The notes under the pieces are model-generated. The model made no database searches, was not told the DNA's origin, and saw nothing but the letters and a program-made list of their open reading frames with translations. A DNA stretch of 64,000 nt from NCBI GenBank assembly GCA_965246805.1, contig CBDFFO010000009.1:496001-560000 (forward strand), written 5' to 3'. The position numbers and the translations under genes were made by a program. The first letter of the stretch is position 1. Every line of letters begins with the position of its first letter. Source of the DNA: Schlegelella_A sp965246805. GTDB lineage: Bacteria > Pseudomonadota > Gammaproteobacteria > Burkholderiales > Burkholderiaceae_C. Positions 32,908 to 42,215 of the stretch are shown piece after piece.

Positions 32908-33680
32908 TCTATGCCTACACGGGAGGCAAGGCGCTCGATGCCGGCAAGCCCTGCATCGTCTTCATCCACGGCGCCCTGCAGGATCACAGCGTGTGGACCT
33001 TGCTCGCGCGCTCGTTCGCATCGCACGGCCGCGCGGTGCTCGCGCCCGACCTGCCCGGCCACGGCAGGAGCGGCGGCGCGCCGCTGGAGAGCATCGAGGC
33101 GATGGCCGACCGGGTCCTCGAGCTGCTTGACGCGAACGGCGTCGAGCAGGCCGCTCTCGTCGGCCACAGCATGGGCTCACTGATCGCGCTCGAAGCGGCG
33201 GCCCGCGCACCTGCGCGCGTCGCCTCACTCGTGATGATTGCGACCGCGTACCCGATGGTCGTTGCCGATCGGTTGCTCGCCACGGCCGCCACGTCTGCGG
33301 ACGATGCGATCGATCTCGTCAACGGCTTCTCGTTTTCGTCGATCGCTGCGAAGCCGTCGTACCCCGGCCCGGGCTCGTGGCTGCAGGGCGGCAATCGCGC
33401 GTTGATGCAGCGTCTGCAGGCGAAGCAGATCACGACCAACCTCTTTGTGCGCGACTTCAGCGCCTGCCACGCGTACGCCAACGGGCTCGACGCCGCGCGC
33501 CGGGTCATGTGCCCGACGACCCTGCTGCTCGGCAGCGAAGACCGCATGACCGTACCGAGCGCGGCGCAAGCCCTCGTCGATGTGTTGAAACCGACGGTCG
33601 TGCGCATCGCGGCCGGCCACAGCCTGATGGCCGAAGCGCCTGGCGAGGTGCTGGCGGCCTTGCAAATCGCGCTGCGCTGA
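32904..33680 (+). CDS. Alpha/beta hydrolase coupled to metY
   Basis: A 258-residue alpha/beta-hydrolase fold enzyme. Visible parts are the oxyanion region FIHGALQDHSVW, the nucleophile elbow GHSMGS (Ser89), the acid in LLLGSEDRMTVP, and the catalytic His in AAGHSLMAEAP near residue 235. It starts at GTG 32904, overlapping the metY stop by 4 bases, so the two are translated together. The natural substrate is unknown. It does not have the length or motifs of MetX homoserine acetyltransferase, although alpha/beta-hydrolase folds do occur in that step. Related simple hydrolases act on esters, lactones or haloacids. Confidence 0.87.
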   Translation: MIYAYTGGKALDAGKPCIVFIHGALQDHSVWTLLARSFASHGRAVLAPDLPGHGRSGGAPLESIEAMADRVLELLDANGVEQAALVGHSMGSLIALEAAARAPARVASLVMIATAYPMVVADRLLATAATSADDAIDLVNGFSFSSIAAKPSYPGPGSWLQGGNRALMQRLQAKQITTNLFVRDFSACHAYANGLDAARRVMCPTTLLLGSEDRMTVPSAAQALVDVLKPTVVRIAAGHSLMAEAPGEVLAALQIALR

Positions 33681-33711
33681 GCCCCCTCTCCCGCTTGCTG
33701 GAAAGGGGACC
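33681..33711. repeat. Degenerate copy of the CCCTCTCCCGC palindromic repeat
   Basis: CCCCCTCTCC (33682-33691) can pair with GGAAAGGGG (33700-33708), with mismatches, in the 43-base gap between the hydrolase stop and the convergent ligA stop. It resembles half of the repeat at 23517-23613. It could also act as a terminator for either gene, though there is no T-run. Confidence 0.5.
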
Positions 33712-33723
33712 GGCAGTGCGAAC

Positions 33724-35832
33724 TCAACCGGTGTTCAGCAGGGCCAAGAAGCCGGCTTCGTCGATGACATTGAGCCCGAGTTCGACGGCCTTCTGCAGTT
33801 TCGACCCCGCCTCGGCGCCCGCGACGACATAGCTCGTCTTCTTTGACACCGACCCCGAGACCTTGCCACCGGCTGCCTCGATCAGGTCTTTCGCGTCGTC
33901 GCGGCTCAGCATTGGCAACGTGCCGGTGAGGACGAAGGTCTGGCCGGCGAGCGGCTTCGGCACGATCACGTCGGCACGGCCTGTGCCCTCGTGCCACTTC
34001 ACGCCGAGCGCGCGCAGGCGCTCGACGACCTCGCGGTTGTGCGGCTGCTCGAAGAACATGTGCACGCTCGCGGCGACCACCGGGCCGACATCGCTCACCT
34101 CGAGCAACTGCTCGACGCTCGCCGCCATCAGCGCATCAAGCTGACCGAAGTGGCGCGCGAGGTCCTTCGCGGTCGTCTCGCCGACGTGGCGGATGCCGAG
34201 GCCGTAGAGGAAGCGCGGCAACGTCGTGGCGCGGCTCTTCTGCAGGCTGTCGAGCAGGTTCTGCGCGCTCTTCCCGCCCATCCGTTCGAGCGTGGTGAGG
34301 GTCGCGAGGTCGAGCTCGTACAGATCGGGCAAGGTCTGGATGCGGCCGCTCTCGACCAGTTGGTCGACGAGCTTGTCGCCGAGACCTTCGATGTCCTGCG
34401 CGCGCCGCTGTGCGTAATGCAGGATCGCCTGCTTTCGCTGCGCCGGGCAGAACAGCCCGCCGCTGCAGCGCCAGTCGACCTCGCCTTCCTCGCGCTCGAT
34501 CGCGCTGTGACAGATCGGGCACTGGCCGTTCAGGCGCTGGTACAGATCGAAGGGCTCGCTCGTGGCGTGGTCGCGGTGGCCCGGCACCACGCCGACCACT
34601 TCGGGGATCACGTCGCCAGCCCGGCGCACGATCACGAGGTCACCGATCCGCACGTCCTTGCGGCGGATTTCCTCGTCGTTGTGGAGGGTCGCGTTGCTCA
34701 CGGTCGTGCCGCCGACGAACACCGGCTCGAGCTTCGCGACCGGCGTCATCTTGCCGGTGCGACCCACCTGCACGTCGATGTCGCGCACCCGCGTCTGCTG
34801 TTCCTGCGCCGGATACTTGTGCGCCACCGCCCAGCGCGGCTCGCGCGAGACGAAGCCGAGACGCGCTTGCAATCCGCGCGAGTTCACCTTGTAGACGACG
34901 CCGTCGATGTCGAACGGCAACGCGTCGCGCTTCGCACCGATCCGGTCGTGGAACGCGACGAGGCCGTCGCTGCCCTTCACGACCGCACGATCGTCGTTGA
35001 CCGGCAGGCCGAACGCCGCGAGCGCGTTCAGCATCTCGTGCTGTGTCGCGGGCACCTCCCAACCTTGCACGTCCCCGAGTCCGTACGCGAAGAAGGCCAG
35101 CGGCCGCTTCACGGTGTTCTTCGGATCGAGCTGCCGCAGCGCACCCGCTGCGGCATTGCGCGGGTTCACGAACGTCTTCTCGTTCTTCGCTCCCTCGGCG
35201 ATCAGTGCGCGCTGGCGTTCGTTCAGTTGCTCGAAGGCGGCGCGCGTCATGAAGGCCTCGCCGCGCACTTCGAGCACGGCGGGCAGCGCAGCCTGGCCCG
35301 CGGCTTTAAGCCGATGCGGCACGGCGCGGATCGTGCGCGCGTTCTGCGTCACGTCCTCGCCGGTCTCGCCGTCGCCGCGCGTGGCGGCCTGAACCAGCGT
35401 GCCGTTCTCGTAGCGCAGGTTGACGGCGAGGCCGTCGAACTTCAGCTCGGCCTCGTATTCGATCGGCGGCGCGTCTTCACCGAGTTCGAGTTCGCGACGA
35501 ACGCGCGCGTCGAACGCGAGCGCACCGGTCGCTTCGGTGTCGGTCTCGGTGCGGATGCTGAGCATCGGCACCACGTGCCGCACCGGCTCGAAGCCTTCGA
35601 GCACGCGGCCGATCACGCGCTGTGTCGGCGAATCGGCGGCGAGCAGTTCCGGGTGTGCGGCCTCGAGCGCCTGCAGCTCGTGGAAAAGCGCGTCGTATGC
35701 GGCGTCGCTGATCTCGGGTTCGTCGTGGACGTAATAGCGCTCGGCATGGTGGTGCAGTTCAGCACGCAGAGCGTCGACGCGATCCGAAGGCGCGATGCTC
35801 GGTTGCTTCGACGCGGACCCTCGACTCGTCAT
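33724..35832 (-). CDS. ligA: NAD-dependent DNA ligase
   Basis: Seals nicks in duplex DNA during replication and repair using NAD+. In order: Ia and adenylation domains with nucleophile Lys131 in AELKFDGLAVN; OB domain; the zinc finger CPICHSAIEREEGEVDWRCS then C in LFCPAQRKQ; helix-hairpin-helix repeats (LEVSDVGPVVAASV); and a C-terminal BRCT domain (LAGQTFVLTGTLPMLSRDDA). I start at ATG 35832 (702 aa). A GTG at 35865, five bases after the zipA stop, would add 11 residues. It is downstream of smc and zipA, the standard beta order. Confidence 0.98.
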   Translation of the reverse strand: MTSRGSASKQPSIAPSDRVDALRAELHHHAERYYVHDEPEISDAAYDALFHELQALEAAHPELLAADSPTQRVIGRVLEGFEPVRHVVPMLSIRTETDTEATGALAFDARVRRELELGEDAPPIEYEAELKFDGLAVNLRYENGTLVQAATRGDGETGEDVTQNARTIRAVPHRLKAAGQAALPAVLEVRGEAFMTRAAFEQLNERQRALIAEGAKNEKTFVNPRNAAAGALRQLDPKNTVKRPLAFFAYGLGDVQGWEVPATQHEMLNALAAFGLPVNDDRAVVKGSDGLVAFHDRIGAKRDALPFDIDGVVYKVNSRGLQARLGFVSREPRWAVAHKYPAQEQQTRVRDIDVQVGRTGKMTPVAKLEPVFVGGTTVSNATLHNDEEIRRKDVRIGDLVIVRRAGDVIPEVVGVVPGHRDHATSEPFDLYQRLNGQCPICHSAIEREEGEVDWRCSGGLFCPAQRKQAILHYAQRRAQDIEGLGDKLVDQLVESGRIQTLPDLYELDLATLTTLERMGGKSAQNLLDSLQKSRATTLPRFLYGLGIRHVGETTAKDLARHFGQLDALMAASVEQLLEVSDVGPVVAASVHMFFEQPHNREVVERLRALGVKWHEGTGRADVIVPKPLAGQTFVLTGTLPMLSRDDAKDLIEAAGGKVSGSVSKKTSYVVAGAEAGSKLQKAVELGLNVIDEAGFLALLNTG

Positions 35833-35869
35833 CGCGTGCCCCAATCGTTGGCGCGGCCCGCGCACGCGC

Positions 35870-36943
35870 TCAGCTGAAGAGGCGCCGCGCGACCGCGGAG
35901 CCGGCCGCCAGGTCGCGCGCCTCGAGGGCCCGGTACAGGTGCTCGAGCTCGCCGACGATCAGCACGAAGCCGTCGTCGCTCAGCTGCTGGCCGCCGTCGT
36001 CGACGATGGCCGCGTCCATGCCGACGGCAAGCGCTTGCGCGGTGGCTCGCCAGGCCACGAACGGCTCGGCCCCGGCATCGGTCTGCGGCACGTCGAAGTC
36101 GAGCGTCACGTCGCGCACGGCGGCCAGGTCGGGCTCGTCGGAGAGTGCGGCCTGCGAATCGAAGGTGAGGCTCAAGACCGGCGGGGCGCCCTCTTCGGCC
36201 GATGGGTAGACGAGGCGCCCGGCGACGACGCCCGGCACGAAGCCGTGTCGACGCGCATGCTGCTGGATGTAGCCGACGCTCCACGACGCGGCGCGCGCAT
36301 GCAGATGCACCGCGAGCTGCGCGTCGTGCTTGCCGGCGAACGCATCGAGCTCGCGCGCGCGCGCCATCACGTCGAGCATGTCGGGTACGTCGGCGTTCTG
36401 TGCGCCGATCGCGTCGGCAAAGACCTGCACGCGCTGCACGAACTCGGAGTACTCGATCTCGTTCAGCGCGCCGGTGCGGCTCGCCAGCTGCACGCCTGCT
36501 TGGAATTCACCGTAGCGCTGGCCCGAGACCGGGGTTTCCCAGTTCGAGGTTTCGGTGTTGAGGCCTTCGATCAGGAAAAGTTTGCTGCCGGTGCGGCGCG
36601 TTTGCGGCAGGTGACTCGCCGCGAGGTCGCCGCCGACCGGCGCTTCGAGCGTGAGCACGGCGATCGCATCGATCAGTGCGTCGAGGCGCAACGGGGCGCG
36701 TGCCGAAAGCCGCCGCGACGCGGGCGTCGAGGCCGGCGCGTCCCGGTCGTCCGCGGCGCCGTTCAACGCGCTGTCGGCGCCGAGCTCATCGGCATCCGGC
36801 GTGGCCGCGAGGCCCGGATCTTCACGCGGCGCGGGCGATGCGCGCTTCGGGCCTGCCTGCCGTGCCGTCCACGCGCCGTGCGCGACAACGCCGGCGAGCA
36901 CGACGCCGCCGATCGCCGCCAACGCGATCGTGAGCGTGCTCAT
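35870..36943 (-). CDS. zipA: Cell division protein ZipA-like
   Basis: Single-pass membrane protein expected to tether FtsZ to the inner membrane at the division site. Residues 3-24 form the N-terminal anchor with the tail in the cytoplasm, followed by a Pro/Ala/Asp-rich linker (about 30-85). The globular C-terminal part (about 85-357) contains the ZipA FtsZ-binding fold, seen in LFLIEGLNTETSNWETP and the last third ending VARRLFS. Sequence match to E. coli ZipA is weak, so the name leans on architecture and on the smc-zipA-ligA order, which is conserved in Burkholderiales. Its stop is 37 bases before the chosen ligA start. Confidence 0.82.
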   Translation of the reverse strand: MSTLTIALAAIGGVVLAGVVAHGAWTARQAGPKRASPAPREDPGLAATPDADELGADSALNGAADDRDAPASTPASRRLSARAPLRLDALIDAIAVLTLEAPVGGDLAASHLPQTRRTGSKLFLIEGLNTETSNWETPVSGQRYGEFQAGVQLASRTGALNEIEYSEFVQRVQVFADAIGAQNADVPDMLDVMARARELDAFAGKHDAQLAVHLHARAASWSVGYIQQHARRHGFVPGVVAGRLVYPSAEEGAPPVLSLTFDSQAALSDEPDLAAVRDVTLDFDVPQTDAGAEPFVAWRATAQALAVGMDAAIVDDGGQQLSDDGFVLIVGELEHLYRALEARDLAAGSAVARRLFS

Positions 36944-37091
36944 TCGAAGACCCCCGCGCTGCGCGCTGCGGTGCGGGCCCCTTCGGGCGGCCGCGCGGGG
37001 CTCCCTTCGAAAACCTCCGCACTTAGCGCTGCGGTGCGAACCCTCATGGCCCTGAGGAGCCTTGTCATCGTCCTTGGCGGTCGGGCGGGGC
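36944..37091. repeat. Degenerate tandem repeat between smc and zipA
   Basis: Two related units of about 60-75 bases follow each other; each contains a GCGCTGCGGTGCG core (CGCGCTGCGGTGCGGGC near 36968, TAGCGCTGCGGTGCGAAC near 37027) and ends near GGCGGGGCTC-type sequence. The first unit can also fold as GCCCC...GGGGC. No gene is seen. It may be an intergenic repeat picked up between the two genes. Confidence 0.5.
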
Positions 37092-40000
37092 TCACGCGGT
37101 CTCGACCAGGCCGATCGCGGTCGGCATGTCGACCGTCACGATGCGTGACACGCCCTGCTCCTGCATCGTCACGCCGATCAGTTGCTCGGCCATCTCCATC
37201 GCGATCTTGTTGTGGCTGATGAAGAGGAACTGGGTGCCGGCCGACATTTCCTTCACGAGCTTCGAATAGCGCTCGGTGTTGGCGTCGTCGAGCGGCGCGT
37301 CGACCTCGTCGAGCAGGCAGAACGGCGCCGGGTTCAGTTGGAAGATCGCGAACACGAGCGCGATCGCGGTCAGCGCCTTCTCGCCGCCCGAGAGCAGCTG
37401 GATGCTGCTGTTCTTCTTGCCGGGCGGCTGCGCCATCACCTGCACGCCGGCATCTAGGATCTCGTCGCCGGTCATCACGAGGCGCGCGTGACCGCCGCTG
37501 AAGAGCGTCGGGAACATGCGGCCGAAGTGTTCGTTGACCTGGTCGAACGTGCGCGCGAGCAGGTCGCGCGTTTCGAGGTCGATCTGGTGGATCGCAGCTT
37601 CGAGCGTGCCCATCGCGTCGCGCAGGTCGGCGTTCTGCGCGTCGAGGAAGGTCTTGCGTTCGCGCGACGCCGTGAGCTCTTCGAGCGCAGCGAGATTGAC
37701 CGCCCCCATGGCCTCGATCTGCTGCTGCAGCGCGTCGATCCGGCCCTGCAGGCCGGCGAGCCTGATGCCGTTTTCCTCGACGCCACGCCCGACCGCCTCG
37801 ACATCGGCCGACGCGTTCACCAGCTGCTCCATGTACTGGGCGCCGCCGAGCTGCGCGGCCTGCTCTTCGAGCTGCAGCTTGACGATCCGGTCGCGCAGCG
37901 GGGGCACGCCCTGCTCGATCGCCATCTGCTGTTCGCCCGCCTGGCGCAACTTCAGCGTGAGGTCGTCGTAGCTGCTGCGACGCGCGCCGAGCTCGGCTTC
38001 GCGCTCGAGCCTCTCTGCGAGTGCGACCTGCAGTTCGTCCTGCGCGCCCTGGTCGGTCAGTTGCGCCAGCTCATCGGCGAGCTCGGCTTCGGTGGCCTCG
38101 TTGGCTGCCAGCTGCTGCGTCGCGGTGTCGATCGCACGTCCCAGCTCCTGGCCGCGTGCGACCAGTGAGCGCGCGTTGAAGTCGGCCTCCTGCGCCCGCC
38201 TCTCGAGCGTGCGCAACGCATCGCGCGCACCGATCAAAACCGCCTCGCTCGCGGTGACGGCGTCTTCGAGTTCAGCGTGCCGCTCTTGAACCGCGCCCAG
38301 TTCGGCGTCGAACGCTTCGAAGCGCCTGTCGGCATCGGCGCGACGCGCGTCGAGAGCGGCGAGATCGGTGTCGATGGACGCGAGCTCGCTCGCGAGCTGG
38401 CCGCGCCGCGCGTGGGCCTGCTCGGCGCGTTGCGTGAGGCCGAGCCACTCGACCTCGAGCGCATGCGCTCGCGTCTGGGCCGCGCCGGCGTCGCGACGCA
38501 GCACCGCGAGCCGCGCCGATGCGTCGGTCGCTGCCGCTTCGGCTCTCACGAGCATGCTCTTCGCGTCGTCCGCGAGCAGTTGCTGCGCACGCACCTGCTT
38601 TTCGAGGTTCTGGATTTCTTGCGCGCGCGCGAGCAAGCCGGCCTGCTCCGAATCGGGCGCGTAGAAGTTCACCGCGAACGCGCTCACGGCGTGGCCTTCA
38701 CGCGTCATCACGACTTCGCCATGGGTGAGCTCGGCACGCGCCGCCAGCGCGGCATCGAGCGAGTCGGCCGTGTAGACACCTTCGAGCCAATCGGCGAGCA
38801 GCGCGGCCAGCGCCGCATCGCCCTGCTGCAGTTGATCGGCCAGGCGCGGCAGCGTGCGGTGCGCGGCGTTGGTCTCGCCGCCATGCGGCGAATAGAAGGC
38901 GAGCCGCGCCGGCGGCGCATCGGCAGCGAAGGCACGCACCATGTCGAGCTTGCCAACCTCGAGCGCGTTCAGGCGCTCGCGCAGGGCCGCTTCGAGTGCC
39001 GTTTCCCAGCCGGCGACGATCCGCACGCGCGTCCACAAGCCGGCGAGGCCGTCGAGCCCGTGCTTCGCGAGCCACGGCTTCAGCTTGCCTTCGACCTGCA
39101 CCTTCTCCTGCAGCGCACGCAGCGCGTTGAGGCGCGCCGACAGCTGCGCGTGCTTGCCGCTTTCGGCGTTGAGCGCGGCCTGGTTCATGCGACGCGCGTT
39201 TTCAAGCGCAGGGAGTTCAGCGGTGGCAGCGGCCAGCGCCGCATCGCCCGTTCTCTGCGCTGCGGCGGCGTCGTCGCGGCGCGCCGTGAGCGCGGCTAAC
39301 ACCTGCACGTCGGGTGCATCGAGGCCCTGCTTTTCGGCCGCCAGGCGATCACGCCGTCCACCCAGCTGGCGGCGTTGCTCGTCGACGTTGCGACTCTCGG
39401 CGGCCAGCAACGACAGCTGCTGCTGCACCGATGTCACCGCCTCGCGCTGCGTCGAACTCGCCGCCTGCGCCTCGCGAAACGCCGACTCGAAGGCGCCGAG
39501 CAAACCGTGCTGCGCGGCGGCTTCGGCGGTCAACGCCTCGGCGTTCGCCCGCGCGTCGGTGGTTCGGGTCTCGTTCGCGGCCAGTTCGTCGCGCGCATCG
39601 TCACCCTTGGCCTGCCAGGCCGCGCTCTGCGTCTGCAGATCGAGACGGCGCTGCACAACACGCTCGCGGCTCTGCTGCACATACCGAATGCGCTCCTCGA
39701 GCCGGCTCACCGCGAGCGCCGCTTCGGCGAGCTGTCCTTGAGCTGCGTGCAGCTCATCGTTGGACACGTGGTGCGCCTGGCGCAGCGTCTCGGCGACGGC
39801 CTCGGCGTGGCGCAGCTCTGCAGTCCGCGCATCGAGCGCGAGGACCGCGTCCAACACCGCCTTTTTCACGCGCTCCTCTTCCTTCGCCGCGTCGCGGTGC
39901 TTCAGGTACCAAAGCTGGTGCTGCGTTTCGATGGCCTGCAACTGCGCGGCCCGATAACGCCCAGCCACCTCGGCCTGCCCCTCCAGCTTGTCGAGGTTGC

Positions 40001-40607
40001 TGTTCAGCTCCCGCAGGATGTCTTCGATGCGCGTGAGGTTCTCGCGGGTGTCCTTCAGGCGCAGTTCGGTTTCGCGCCGACGCTCCTTGTATTTGGAGAC
40101 GCCGGCAGCCTCCTCCAGAAAGAGCCGCAGCTCTTCGGGCCGGCTTTCGATGATCCGGGAGATGGTGCCCTGGCCGATGATCGCGTAGGCGCGTGGCCCG
40201 AGGCCGGTGCCGAGAAACACGTCCTGCACGTCTCGCCGGCGCACCGGCTGGTTGTTGATGTAGTAGCTGCTGGTGCCGTCACGCGTCAACACGCGCTTTA
40301 CCGCGATCTCGCCGAAGCGGTTCCACTGCCCGCCCGCCCGACCGGCATCGTTGTTGAACACCAGCTCGACCGACGCCCGGCTCGCCGGCTTCCTCAGTTC
40401 AGAGCCGTTGAAGATGACGTCCTGCATCGACTCGCCGCGCAGTTCGCTTGCCTTGCTTTCGCCCAGCACCCAACGCACCGCGTCCATGATGTTCGACTTG
40501 CCGCAGCCGTTCGGCCCGACGACCCCAACGAGCTGCCCCGGCAACTGGAAAAGCGTGGGCTCGACGAACGACTTGAAACCGGAGAGCTTGATCGAGTTCA
40601 GTCGCAT
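37092..40607 (-). CDS. smc: Chromosome segregation protein SMC
   Basis: Structural maintenance of chromosomes ATPase that compacts and organises the chromosome with ScpA and ScpB. The N-terminal ATPase half has Walker A GPNGCGKSNIMDAVRW (residues 32-47). Long coiled coils (about 170-500 and 650-1010) flank a hinge of about 150 residues (near 505-650), and the C-terminal half has the signature LLSGGEKALTAIAL and Walker B FCLLDEVDAPLDDAN. Length 1171 aa is normal. Start MRLNSIKLSGFKSFVEPT is canonical. It heads the smc-zipA-ligA set and is divergent from queF. Confidence 0.98.
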   Translation of the reverse strand: MRLNSIKLSGFKSFVEPTLFQLPGQLVGVVGPNGCGKSNIMDAVRWVLGESKASELRGESMQDVIFNGSELRKPASRASVELVFNNDAGRAGGQWNRFGEIAVKRVLTRDGTSSYYINNQPVRRRDVQDVFLGTGLGPRAYAIIGQGTISRIIESRPEELRLFLEEAAGVSKYKERRRETELRLKDTRENLTRIEDILRELNSNLDKLEGQAEVAGRYRAAQLQAIETQHQLWYLKHRDAAKEEERVKKAVLDAVLALDARTAELRHAEAVAETLRQAHHVSNDELHAAQGQLAEAALAVSRLEERIRYVQQSRERVVQRRLDLQTQSAAWQAKGDDARDELAANETRTTDARANAEALTAEAAAQHGLLGAFESAFREAQAASSTQREAVTSVQQQLSLLAAESRNVDEQRRQLGGRRDRLAAEKQGLDAPDVQVLAALTARRDDAAAAQRTGDAALAAATAELPALENARRMNQAALNAESGKHAQLSARLNALRALQEKVQVEGKLKPWLAKHGLDGLAGLWTRVRIVAGWETALEAALRERLNALEVGKLDMVRAFAADAPPARLAFYSPHGGETNAAHRTLPRLADQLQQGDAALAALLADWLEGVYTADSLDAALAARAELTHGEVVMTREGHAVSAFAVNFYAPDSEQAGLLARAQEIQNLEKQVRAQQLLADDAKSMLVRAEAAATDASARLAVLRRDAGAAQTRAHALEVEWLGLTQRAEQAHARRGQLASELASIDTDLAALDARRADADRRFEAFDAELGAVQERHAELEDAVTASEAVLIGARDALRTLERRAQEADFNARSLVARGQELGRAIDTATQQLAANEATEAELADELAQLTDQGAQDELQVALAERLEREAELGARRSSYDDLTLKLRQAGEQQMAIEQGVPPLRDRIVKLQLEEQAAQLGGAQYMEQLVNASADVEAVGRGVEENGIRLAGLQGRIDALQQQIEAMGAVNLAALEELTASRERKTFLDAQNADLRDAMGTLEAAIHQIDLETRDLLARTFDQVNEHFGRMFPTLFSGGHARLVMTGDEILDAGVQVMAQPPGKKNSSIQLLSGGEKALTAIALVFAIFQLNPAPFCLLDEVDAPLDDANTERYSKLVKEMSAGTQFLFISHNKIAMEMAEQLIGVTMQEQGVSRIVTVDMPTAIGLVETA

Positions 40608-40698
40608 GGAAGGCCGGCCGCGGCAACGGTCAAAAAGCAGCTAAGTGCTTGATCTAATTGAATTAAAGCCGGATGGACCCGGCCTCGAGGTGGGCGCG

Positions 40699-40707
40699 AT
40701 GATAGCA
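40699..40707 (-). promoter_or_regulatory. Candidate extended -10 promoter for smc
   Basis: On the minus strand TGCTATCAT is an extended -10 box (TGn plus TATCAT), placing the transcript start near 40690 and giving a leader of about 80 bases before the smc ATG. It sits inside the palindrome GCGATGATAGCATCGC (40697-40712). No good -35 is visible. Confidence 0.4.
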
Positions 40708-40745
40708 TCGCGACCTTTTGTGGCGGTGACCTCACCGAGACGCTC

Positions 40746-41249
40746 GTGGCTCCTAAATCATCCCTGAAAATCGCTGCTGCGGAGCGTGCGAAAGCGCGTT
40801 CGAAATGGCTCGGTTCCGACCTCACCGTCGGCGCCCGGACCGCACCCGCCACGCCGCCGCTGCCGAGCCGCACGCTCGATGTGTTCGACAACCCGACACC
40901 GGAACGCGACTACCTGATCGAGTTCGTCGTGCCGGAGTTCACGTGCCACTGCCCGCTGACCGGCCAGCCCGACTTCGCACACTTCACGATCGAGATGATC
41001 GCCGACCGGCGCTGCGTCGAACTGAAGAGCCTGAAGCTCTACTTCTGGAGCTACCGCGACACCGGTTCCTTCCACGAGAAGGTCACGAACGCGATCGTCA
41101 GCGACATCGTGGCGGCGACCGACCCGCGCTTCATCCGGATCACCGCGAAATGGAACGTGCGGGGCGGCATCTACACCAACGTGGTGGTCGAGCATCGGCA
41201 AAAAAAGTGGCGACCGGGAGCCGAATTTTCGATGCTGCGGGCACGATGA
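40746..41249 (+). CDS. queF: preQ0 reductase (7-cyano-7-deazaguanine reductase), QueF type I
   Basis: Reduces the nitrile of preQ0 to the amine preQ1 with NADPH, a step in queuosine tRNA modification. The short (167 aa) unimodular form is seen. The catalytic Cys69 and Asp76 lie in CPLTGQPDFAH, and the NADPH-binding QueF motif follows as ELKSLKLYFWSYRDTGSFHEK. The first 45 residues are a variable, basic and Pro-rich lead-in. The start is a GTG at 40746, with no strong ribosome site; no ATG is available upstream in frame. No preQ1 riboswitch was recognised in the 138-base gap before it. Confidence 0.93.
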   Translation: MAPKSSLKIAAAERAKARSKWLGSDLTVGARTAPATPPLPSRTLDVFDNPTPERDYLIEFVVPEFTCHCPLTGQPDFAHFTIEMIADRRCVELKSLKLYFWSYRDTGSFHEKVTNAIVSDIVAATDPRFIRITAKWNVRGGIYTNVVVEHRQKKWRPGAEFSMLRAR

Positions 41250-41314
41250 CCGCATTGCAGGTCTTTCTGCCATTCGGAGTGCCCCGCAACACCTTGCCGA
41301 GATAAGCTCGCGCG

Positions 41315-42136
41315 ATGACGCAACAACTGCAGAGCACGATCGATCTGGCATGGGAAAGCCGCGCGTCGATCAACGCCACCAACAGCCCGGAAATCCGGGC
41401 CGCGATCGACGAGGTCATCACCGGCCTCAACAACGGGACGATCCGGGTGGCGGAGCGCCGTGCGGTCGGCGAGTGGACGGTGAACCAGTGGGTCAAGAAG
41501 GCGGTTCTGCTGAGCTTTCGGATCAACGAGAACCGTTCGATGAAGGCCGGCGAGCTGGCTTTCTTCGACAAAGTCGATGTCAAGTTTGCGAATCTCACCG
41601 ACGAGGAAATGCGCGCGACGGGCGTGCGGGTGGTGCCGCCGGCCGTTGCTCGCCACGGTTCCTTTCTCGGCAAGAACGTGATCTTGATGCCGAGCTTCGT
41701 CAACATCGGCGCGTACGTCGACGAGGGCACGATGGTCGATGCGTGGGCCACCGTCGGCTCGTGCGCGCAGATCGGCAAGAACGTGCACCTGTCGGGCGGC
41801 GTGGGCATCGGCGGCGTGCTCGAGCCGATGCAGGCGAACCCGACCATCATCGAAGACAACTGCTTCATCGGCGCGCGCTCCGAGATCGTCGAAGGCGTGA
41901 TCGTCGAGGAGAACGCGGTCATCTCGATGGGCGTCTACATCGGCCAGAGCACGAAGATCTACGACCGCGCGACCGGCGAGGTTACGTATGGGCGCGTGCC
42001 CTCCGGTTCGGTCGTGGTAAGCGGAAACCTGCCTAGCGCCGACGGCAAGTACAGCCTCTATTGCGCGGTGATCGTGAAGCGTGTCGACGCCCAGACCCGC
42101 GCCAAGACCAGCATCAACGATCTGCTGCGCAGCTGA
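41315..42136 (+). CDS. dapD: Tetrahydrodipicolinate N-succinyltransferase
   Basis: Transfers succinyl from succinyl-CoA to tetrahydrodipicolinate in the succinylase branch of lysine/diaminopimelate synthesis. It is a trimeric left-handed beta-helix enzyme: hexapeptide repeats run from about residue 105 to 215 (GKNVILMPSFVNIGAYVDEG, IGKNVHLSGGVGIGGVLEP). The N-terminus (LQSTIDLAWESRASINATNS) and the 273-residue length are standard. It starts a run of dapD-pilU-dapE-prmB on the same strand. Confidence 0.98.
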   Translation: MTQQLQSTIDLAWESRASINATNSPEIRAAIDEVITGLNNGTIRVAERRAVGEWTVNQWVKKAVLLSFRINENRSMKAGELAFFDKVDVKFANLTDEEMRATGVRVVPPAVARHGSFLGKNVILMPSFVNIGAYVDEGTMVDAWATVGSCAQIGKNVHLSGGVGIGGVLEPMQANPTIIEDNCFIGARSEIVEGVIVEENAVISMGVYIGQSTKIYDRATGEVTYGRVPSGSVVVSGNLPSADGKYSLYCAVIVKRVDAQTRAKTSINDLLRS

Positions 42137-42215
42137 AGTTCATGCGCGCGAACGCCGATAAGCCAAGAGGCTTTCGCAAGCCCTGCAACGCCGCACGCGG
42201 CACGAAAGGAACGGT

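Noticed and set aside
40608..40745. Possible preQ1 riboswitch ahead of queF
   Set aside because: No preQ1-I or II consensus elements were found; the only structure is the GCGATG-CATCGC palindrome, better explained as part of the smc promoter.
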